The notes under the pieces: model-generated
What the model saw: only the letters and a program-made list of their open reading frames with translations
Databases searched by the model: none
What the model was told of the DNA's origin: nothing
Assembly (NCBI GenBank): GCA_030637775.1
Contig: DAOWFY010000114.1
Location: 1-10,996, forward strand
Direction: 5' to 3'
DNA length: 10,996 nucleotides
DNA from: a bacterium
GTDB lineage: Bacteria > Ratteibacteria > UBA8468
Shown here: piece by piece, positions 7,528 to 10,996 of the stretch
Layout of the letters: each line of letters begins with the position of its first letter
Position numbering within the stretch: position 1 is the first letter of the stretch
Position numbers and translations under genes: made by a program

Positions 7528-8314
7528 AGAGTATTGGGGCTTAAAGGAAAAGCCATTTGAGAATACCCCTGATCCCCGCTTTCTTTACAGATCTATCCAG
7601 CATAAGGAGGCGCTCTCAAGGCTGTTCTATGTGGTGAGGGAAGGCAAGGGAGCAGGGATGTTAACCGGGATCTTCGGCTGCGGGAAGACCGTATTGGGTC
7701 ATGCTCTCCTTAAAGAATTAGAGAGTGATATCTACAAGCTTGGCTTTGTCACCAATCCCCGACTTGAAGCTGTAGAACTATTGAGGATGATTATTCATTC
7801 CTTGGGGAGAGAGGAATTGCCAACAAGGAAGACCGAGGTTTTAGTTGCTCTTAATGAACTTCTGGTTAACAATCTCCGGGATGGAAAGAAGACCGTGATC
7901 ATCATTGATGAAGCCCATAGCATCGAGGAGAAGGAAGTTTTTGAGGAGATCAGACTCCTTCTTAATTACCAGTTAGAGGATAAGTTTCTCTTAACGCTTC
8001 TTCTTCTCGGTCAGCCGGAACTGAAAGAGAAAATAGAGAATAATAAACAGCTTCTTCAGAGGATAGCGATGAGATATAATTTAGAGGCTTTAAGTTTAAA
8101 GGAGACAGAAAAATATATCTACCATCGTTTAGCCATCGCGGGAAGCGATGGTTCCCGCCTCTTTGATATAAAAAGTCTGAAGAAGATTTACCAACACTCT
8201 GGTGGCATTCCCCGAAGGATCAATCAGATCTGCGACATGAGCCTTCTCATCGGTTTTGACAAAAGGAGCAAAAAAATAAATGAAGGGATTGTTGGGGAGG
8301 CGGTGAGGATATAA
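7520..8314 (+). CDS. ExeA/GspA-like AAA ATPase (XrtA/PEP-CTERM-locus type)
   Basis: Started at ATG 7520, this is a 264-residue AAA ATPase beginning MYEEYWGLKEKPFENTPDPRF, the conserved N-terminus of the ExeA family and of the ATPase subfamily found in PEP-CTERM/exosortase polysaccharide loci. Visible motifs: Walker A GIFGCGKT (50-57), Walker B TVIIIDEAH (125-133), sensor-1 region LLLLGQPEL (160-168), arginines R181 and R185 in QRIAMRYN, and the sensor-2 motif GGIPRRIN (228-235). The C-terminal peptidoglycan-binding domain of ExeA and its transmembrane segment are absent, so it is a soluble, ATPase-only form. It may drive assembly or chain-length control of an export complex; this is inferred from relatives. 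ATG 7520 overlaps the wbqC stop by 8 nt. The in-frame ATG at 7394 is rejected because it would add 42 residues unlike the family. The PIG-L start lies 1 nt after its stop. Confidence 0.9.
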   Translation: MYEEYWGLKEKPFENTPDPRFLYRSIQHKEALSRLFYVVREGKGAGMLTGIFGCGKTVLGHALLKELESDIYKLGFVTNPRLEAVELLRMIIHSLGREELPTRKTEVLVALNELLVNNLRDGKKTVIIIDEAHSIEEKEVFEEIRLLLNYQLEDKFLLTLLLLGQPELKEKIENNKQLLQRIAMRYNLEALSLKETEKYIYHRLAIAGSDGSRLFDIKSLKKIYQHSGGIPRRINQICDMSLLIGFDKRSKKINEGIVGEAVRI

Positions 8315-8315
8315 A

Positions 8316-8930
8316 ATGAATATTTTAGCCATCGGAGCCCATCCCGATGATATTGAATATGGTTGTGGTGGTCTTCTTCTGAAGGCCGCAGAGAAGGGAA
8401 ATAAAATTTATCTCTTTATTCTTACCAGGGGGGAAAGGGGAGGGGATCCGAAGATAAGGGAAAAGGAGCAGGAAAAGGCCGCCAGACTTCTGGGAGCAGA
8501 AAGGTTGCTCTGGGGAGATTTTTCCGATACGCAACTTCCCGGGACAAATATCCTCATTCCCAAGATCGAAGAGGTTCTTAATCTTGTTAATCCAGAGGAG
8601 GTCTACGTTAACTACTTCGATGATACCCACCAGGACCATCGGGTTCTCTCAGATGCGGCGATCTCGGCAACCAGATATATCAAGAATGTTTTCTTCTATG
8701 AGGACTATACCACGACCAATTTTGAGCCAAATCTCTTTGTGGAGATCGAAGGTACCCTGAACAAGAAGATTGAACTTCTTAAATGTCACCATTCTCAGAT
8801 GACCAGGGTTTATCCCACAGGGCTTGATATCTTAGAAAGTGTCCGAGCAATTGCCAACTTCAGAGGCTTTCAGGGAAAGGTAAAATATGCTGAGGGGTTT
8901 AAGGCGCTTCGGTTTCTGCGAGAAGTATAA
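8316..8930 (+). CDS. PIG-L/BshB family N-acetyl-sugar deacetylase
   Basis: The 204-residue product has the LmbE/PIG-L fold signatures. The zinc and catalytic motif AHPDDIE (8-14, with H9, D11 and D12) is followed by GCGG, LTRGERGG (36-43), the SDTQLPG loop (70-76), and the second metal motif H105-x2-H108 in THQDH. Family members are zinc hydrolases that remove acetyl from N-acetylglucosamine-type groups (GlcNAc-PI, GlcNAc-malate, teicoplanin precursors, sugar nucleotides). In a polysaccharide cluster the substrate is probably an N-acetyl-sugar precursor or lipid-linked sugar. ATG 8316 has GTGAGGA (8303-8309) as RBS. Its TAA stop is followed directly by the ATG of the aminotransferase with zero spacing, which suggests tight translational coupling and a shared pathway. 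G+C is near 50% in the sampled line. Confidence 0.93.
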   Translation: MNILAIGAHPDDIEYGCGGLLLKAAEKGNKIYLFILTRGERGGDPKIREKEQEKAARLLGAERLLWGDFSDTQLPGTNILIPKIEEVLNLVNPEEVYVNYFDDTHQDHRVLSDAAISATRYIKNVFFYEDYTTTNFEPNLFVEIEGTLNKKIELLKCHHSQMTRVYPTGLDILESVRAIANFRGFQGKVKYAEGFKALRFLREV

Positions 8931-10028
8931 ATGAGGACTATACCCCATTCCCGCCCCTCTTTAGGAGCTGAGGAGAGAAAAAAGGTTGTTGCTACCTTAA
9001 GATCCGGCCAGATCGCCCAGGGAAGAATTGTCGAAAGGACCGAAAAGGCCTTCGCTGACTTTGTCGGCGTTAAAGGAGCCGTTTTATTCAACTCCGGTAC
9101 CGCCGCCTGTCATCTTGCACTTTTAGCATTAGGAATTAAGAAAAAAGATGAGGTCATTTTACCATCCTATACCTGCTCGGCCTTACTTAATGCTATCTAT
9201 TATACCGGCGCTAAGCCCATTCTCTGCGATGTCCATCGCTCTAACTTTAATCTTGACCCTGCCGAGGCAAGGAAGAGAATCGGTAAGAAAACAAGTGCAA
9301 TCATCATTCCCTATATCTTTGGGGCTCCTGCTAACCTCAAAGAATTGATAGAATTTAAGGTTCCCATTGTTGAGGACATTTCCCATAACATTGGAGCAGA
9401 TTATCAGGGTAGAAGGATCGGAAGTTTTGGAAAGATCTCTATCTGCTCCTTCTATGCGACCAAAATGGTGACCTCGGGAGAAGGAGGGATTGCTCTTTCC
9501 AATGATGAGATTCTTTTGAAAAGGATGAGAGATCTCCGGGACTACGATGAAAAGGAGAATTATCTTTTACGCTATAACTATAAATTGACCGATATCCAGG
9601 CCTCAATCCTTTTGGTTCAATTGAAGAAACTTCCTCTCTTTATTGCCCGGCGAAAAAATTTAGCCTCTGAATATAATGAGGCATTCTCTAGATACAATAT
9701 CAAGTTGCCTTCAGGAAAGGAGCATGTCTTTTATCGCTATGTTGTGCAAATTCCAAAGAACAGGGATCTCGAAAGAATAATCCTTTTATTTCAAAGGAAA
9801 GGAATTATCTGCCGCAGGCCGGTTTATAAACCTCTCCATCGGTATCTCCATCAGGAAGGATTCCCTGTTACAGAAGCAATCTGGCATTCCGCCCTTTCCC
9901 TGCCTCTTTACCCTTCCTTAACGAAAGAAGAATTAAGGAAAGTTGTCTCTGTGGGTCAGAGCATTTTCCCCCAACTGACACGAAGTGTCACCCTGAGCGC
10001 AAAGCGAAGGGTCTCATACTACAGATGA
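8931..10028 (+). CDS. DegT/DnrJ/EryC1/StrS PLP sugar aminotransferase with repeat-encoded C-tail
   Basis: The 365-residue product is a PLP-dependent sugar aminotransferase. Motifs: LRSGQIAQG near residue 23, NSGTAACHLAL (54-64, cofactor phosphate contact), LPSYTCSA (77-84), D149 with H152 in VEDISHNIGA (D149 contacts the PLP pyridine nitrogen), and the Schiff-base lysine K178 in SFYATKMVTSGEGG. Enzymes of this family place an amino group on a 3- or 4-keto nucleotide sugar using glutamate as donor. The natural family end is near ALSLPLYPSLTKEELRKVV. Residues about 349-365 (LTRSVTLSAKRRVSYYR) are encoded by the palindromic repeat at 9976-10059, which also supplies the TGA stop, so the tail is probably acquired and not catalytic. 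The start follows the deacetylase stop directly. Active-site residues are intact, so the enzyme should be functional. Confidence 0.93.
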   Translation: MRTIPHSRPSLGAEERKKVVATLRSGQIAQGRIVERTEKAFADFVGVKGAVLFNSGTAACHLALLALGIKKKDEVILPSYTCSALLNAIYYTGAKPILCDVHRSNFNLDPAEARKRIGKKTSAIIIPYIFGAPANLKELIEFKVPIVEDISHNIGADYQGRRIGSFGKISICSFYATKMVTSGEGGIALSNDEILLKRMRDLRDYDEKENYLLRYNYKLTDIQASILLVQLKKLPLFIARRKNLASEYNEAFSRYNIKLPSGKEHVFYRYVVQIPKNRDLERIILLFQRKGIICRRPVYKPLHRYLHQEGFPVTEAIWHSALSLPLYPSLTKEELRKVVSVGQSIFPQLTRSVTLSAKRRVSYYR

Positions 10029-10059
10029 GATTCTTCGGCTACGCCTCAGAACGACTTCG
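9976..10059. repeat. Interspersed palindromic repeat overlapping the aminotransferase stop
   Basis: A perfect small palindrome TGACACGAAGTGTCA (9976-9990) leads into a long imperfect hairpin. The left arm 9981-10017 (core CCTGAGCGC, CGAAGGGTCTCAT) pairs with the right arm 10025-10059 (ATGAGATTCTTCGG, CTCAGAACGACTTCG) around a 7-nt loop (10018-10024). The pattern 'tgtca-ccctgag-cg...cgaag-ggtctc / gagattcttcg...ctcagaacgac' resembles a widespread palindromic repeat seen between genes in many environmental bacterial genomes. The aminotransferase reads through the left arm and stops at TGA 10026-10028. No T-tract follows, so it is not a typical intrinsic terminator, though the hairpin could stabilise the mRNA 3' end. 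Confidence 0.75.
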
Positions 10060-10116
10060 TCGAATTCTCCCCTTTATTTAACAAAAACAGCAATTGTGGT
10101 AAAAGAATTATAGTGG

Positions 10117-10125
10117 TGGTATAAT
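10117..10125 (+). promoter_or_regulatory. Extended -10 promoter of tRNA-Arg
   Basis: TGGTATAAT holds a perfect TATAAT (10120-10125) with an extended -10 TG motif immediately before it. No good -35 stands at 16-18 nt spacing (TTGTGG 10094-10099 would be 20 nt away). Only 7 nt separate TATAAT from the first base of the tRNA, so transcription should begin at or next to tRNA position 1. Confidence 0.6.
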
Positions 10126-10132
10126 TATAGAT

Positions 10133-10206
10133 GCGCCCGTAGCTCAGCTGGATAGAGCGGTGGACTTCGAATCCAAAGGTGGCAGGTTCAAATCCTGCCG
10201 GGCGCG
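10133..10206 (+). tRNA. tRNA-Arg (anticodon TCG)
   Basis: The full cloverleaf can be folded by eye. The acceptor stem GCGCCCG (10133-10139) pairs perfectly with CGGGCGC (10199-10205), and G10206 is the discriminator. The D stem is GCTC (10142-10145) with GAGC (10155-10158). The anticodon loop CTTCGAA (10165-10171) has anticodon TCG at 10167-10169. The T stem GCAGG (10182-10186) pairs with CCTGC (10194-10198) around a TTCAAAT loop. The first anticodon-stem pair is a G-A mismatch (10160 with 10176), where a T-A pair would be expected. CCA is not encoded (CTA follows G10206), so CCA must be added by nucleotidyltransferase. The last 19 nt overlap the antisense 3' end of mfd. Confidence 0.97.
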
Positions 10207-10996
10207 CTAAGCAACTTTTGGAGAGCCTCAGGAATCGGACCGAAGCGGTCTCTAAGTTCTTGGATGAATGCGGCGGGGATTTCCTCCTTTTTTAAAGAAA
10301 AAAGTTGACGATAAAGACGAAGGCGAAGGGACTCGCTCGGGATATAGGATTCGGGGATATAGCCGTTGGCCGAAGAAAGTACTTTAGGGAAGGGAATTTG
10401 AGGTTTCCCCAGTAACTCTCCTGTTACCTCTTGGAGTAAATCACAATATAGATGAAAACCCACCGCTTCAATAAAGCCGTGTTGCTCCCTTCCTAAGATA
10501 TTACCCGCCCCTCTGATTTCCAGGTCCCGGAGCGCTAATTTAAAACCACTGCCCAGGGTAGAAAATTCCTCAAGCGCTTTTAGCCTCTTTTTTGCCTCAG
10601 AGCCAAGGGTAGCATCCTGTGAAATGAGAAGATAGGCATAGGCTCTCTCTTTGTAACGGCCAACCCGACCGCGCAACTGGTAAAGATCGGCCAAACCAAA
10701 ATTCTCCGCCTCCTCAATAATGATCGTATTGGCATTAGGGATATCGAGGCCCGATTCAATAATGGTTGTCGCTAAAAGAAGGTCAATCTCTCCTTCAATG
10801 AACTTCAGCATCACACTTTCCAATCTTTTCTCCTCCATCTGGCCGTGGGCAATGCCGATTTTGGCCTCAGGAAGTAATCTCTTTAGGCTTATCGCCTTTT
10901 CCTCAATATTGTAGACCCGGTTGTGAAGATAGTAGACTTGGCCGCCCCTTTCCATTTCCCGGAGAACGGCATTTTTAATAAGAGATTCGTTATACT
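10188..10996 (-). CDS. mfd: Transcription-repair coupling factor Mfd, partial at its 5' end and short at the C-terminus
   Basis: The frame is open to the window's right edge, so only the last ~268 residues are seen. They show the second helicase lobe: GGQVYYLHNRV, LLLATTIIESGLDIPNANTIII (motif V), YQLRGRVGR (motif VI), then the Mfd/RecG TRG motif GSGFKLALRDLEIRGAGN with LGREQHG. Mfd removes stalled RNA polymerase from DNA lesions and recruits UvrA. The C-terminal TRCF/D7 domain begins normally (YIPSESLRLRLYRQL, then RDRFGPIPEALQKLL) but stops after SAPGRI, where E. coli Mfd continues for roughly 90 more residues. The stop TGA (10188-10190) lies within the T-loop of the tRNA-Arg gene on the other strand, and the last residues are encoded by antisense tRNA sequence. 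D7 therefore appears truncated. The gene is convergent with the polysaccharide operon. Confidence 0.95.
   Translation of the reverse strand, partial: YNESLIKNAVLREMERGGQVYYLHNRVYNIEEKAISLKRLLPEAKIGIAHGQMEEKRLESVMLKFIEGEIDLLLATTIIESGLDIPNANTIIIEEAENFGLADLYQLRGRVGRYKERAYAYLLISQDATLGSEAKKRLKALEEFSTLGSGFKLALRDLEIRGAGNILGREQHGFIEAVGFHLYCDLLQEVTGELLGKPQIPFPKVLSSANGYIPESYIPSESLRLRLYRQLFSLKKEEIPAAFIQELRDRFGPIPEALQKLLSAPGRI

Noticed and set aside
9976-10080. Intrinsic terminator after the aminotransferase.
   Set aside because: The long hairpin is imperfect and is followed by TCGTCGAATTC and a short mixed pyrimidine stretch, not a T-tract. It fits an interspersed repeat better.
10133-10206. Integrated element using the tRNA-Arg 3' end as an attachment site.
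   Set aside because: No integrase, and no repeated copy of the tRNA 3' end was seen in the window. Only the mfd truncation hints at rearrangement, and that is reported separately.

Overview
The window reads as part of a surface- or exopolysaccharide gene cluster from an uncultivated, low-GC bacterium. It ends at a tRNA-Arg gene and the 3' end of the housekeeping gene mfd. Ordinary TAA, TAG and TGA stops fit genetic code 11. The gene repertoire (many GT4 glycosyltransferases, a zinc-ribbon methyltransferase, WbqC, an ExeA/XrtA-type ATPase, PIG-L, DegT) and the interspersed palindromes resemble candidate-phylum genomes such as Omnitrophota. That placement is an impression from gene content only and is low confidence.

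Layout: ten protein genes lie on the + strand from 1 to 10028, in one direction, with overlaps or short gaps. Region 1-5333 holds four GT4 glycosyltransferases (the first cut by the window edge) and one SAM methyltransferase. Region 5290-6753 encodes an exported CehA/McbA-like PHP protein whose fold is interrupted by a two-helix membrane hairpin. A compact 45-nt REP-like element (6754-6798) follows its stop codon directly. Region 6829-10028 encodes a WbqC-family protein, an ExeA-like AAA ATPase, a PIG-L deacetylase and a DegT/DnrJ aminotransferase. The three starts after WbqC are at -8, +1 and 0 nt from the preceding stop. The last gene runs into a second palindromic repeat (9976-10059) that supplies its final ~17 codons and its stop. 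Beyond it are a tRNA-Arg(TCG) on + with an extended -10 promoter, and on the - strand a partial mfd that stops inside the tRNA and lacks most of its usual C-terminal domain.

How the genes may work together (inference): DegT would make an amino sugar from a keto-sugar nucleotide, and PIG-L would deacetylate an N-acetyl-sugar. WbqC and the methyltransferase would decorate the sugar or glycan, and the GT4 enzymes would assemble the chain. The ExeA-like ATPase is of the kind found in PEP-CTERM/exosortase-polysaccharide loci. No flippase, polymerase, initiating phosphoglycosyltransferase or sugar-nucleotide dehydratase is in the window, so the cluster probably extends to the left. Base composition rises from about 20-30% GC in the sampled lines of the third glycosyltransferase to about 50% in the PIG-L/DegT part, which suggests a mosaic origin.
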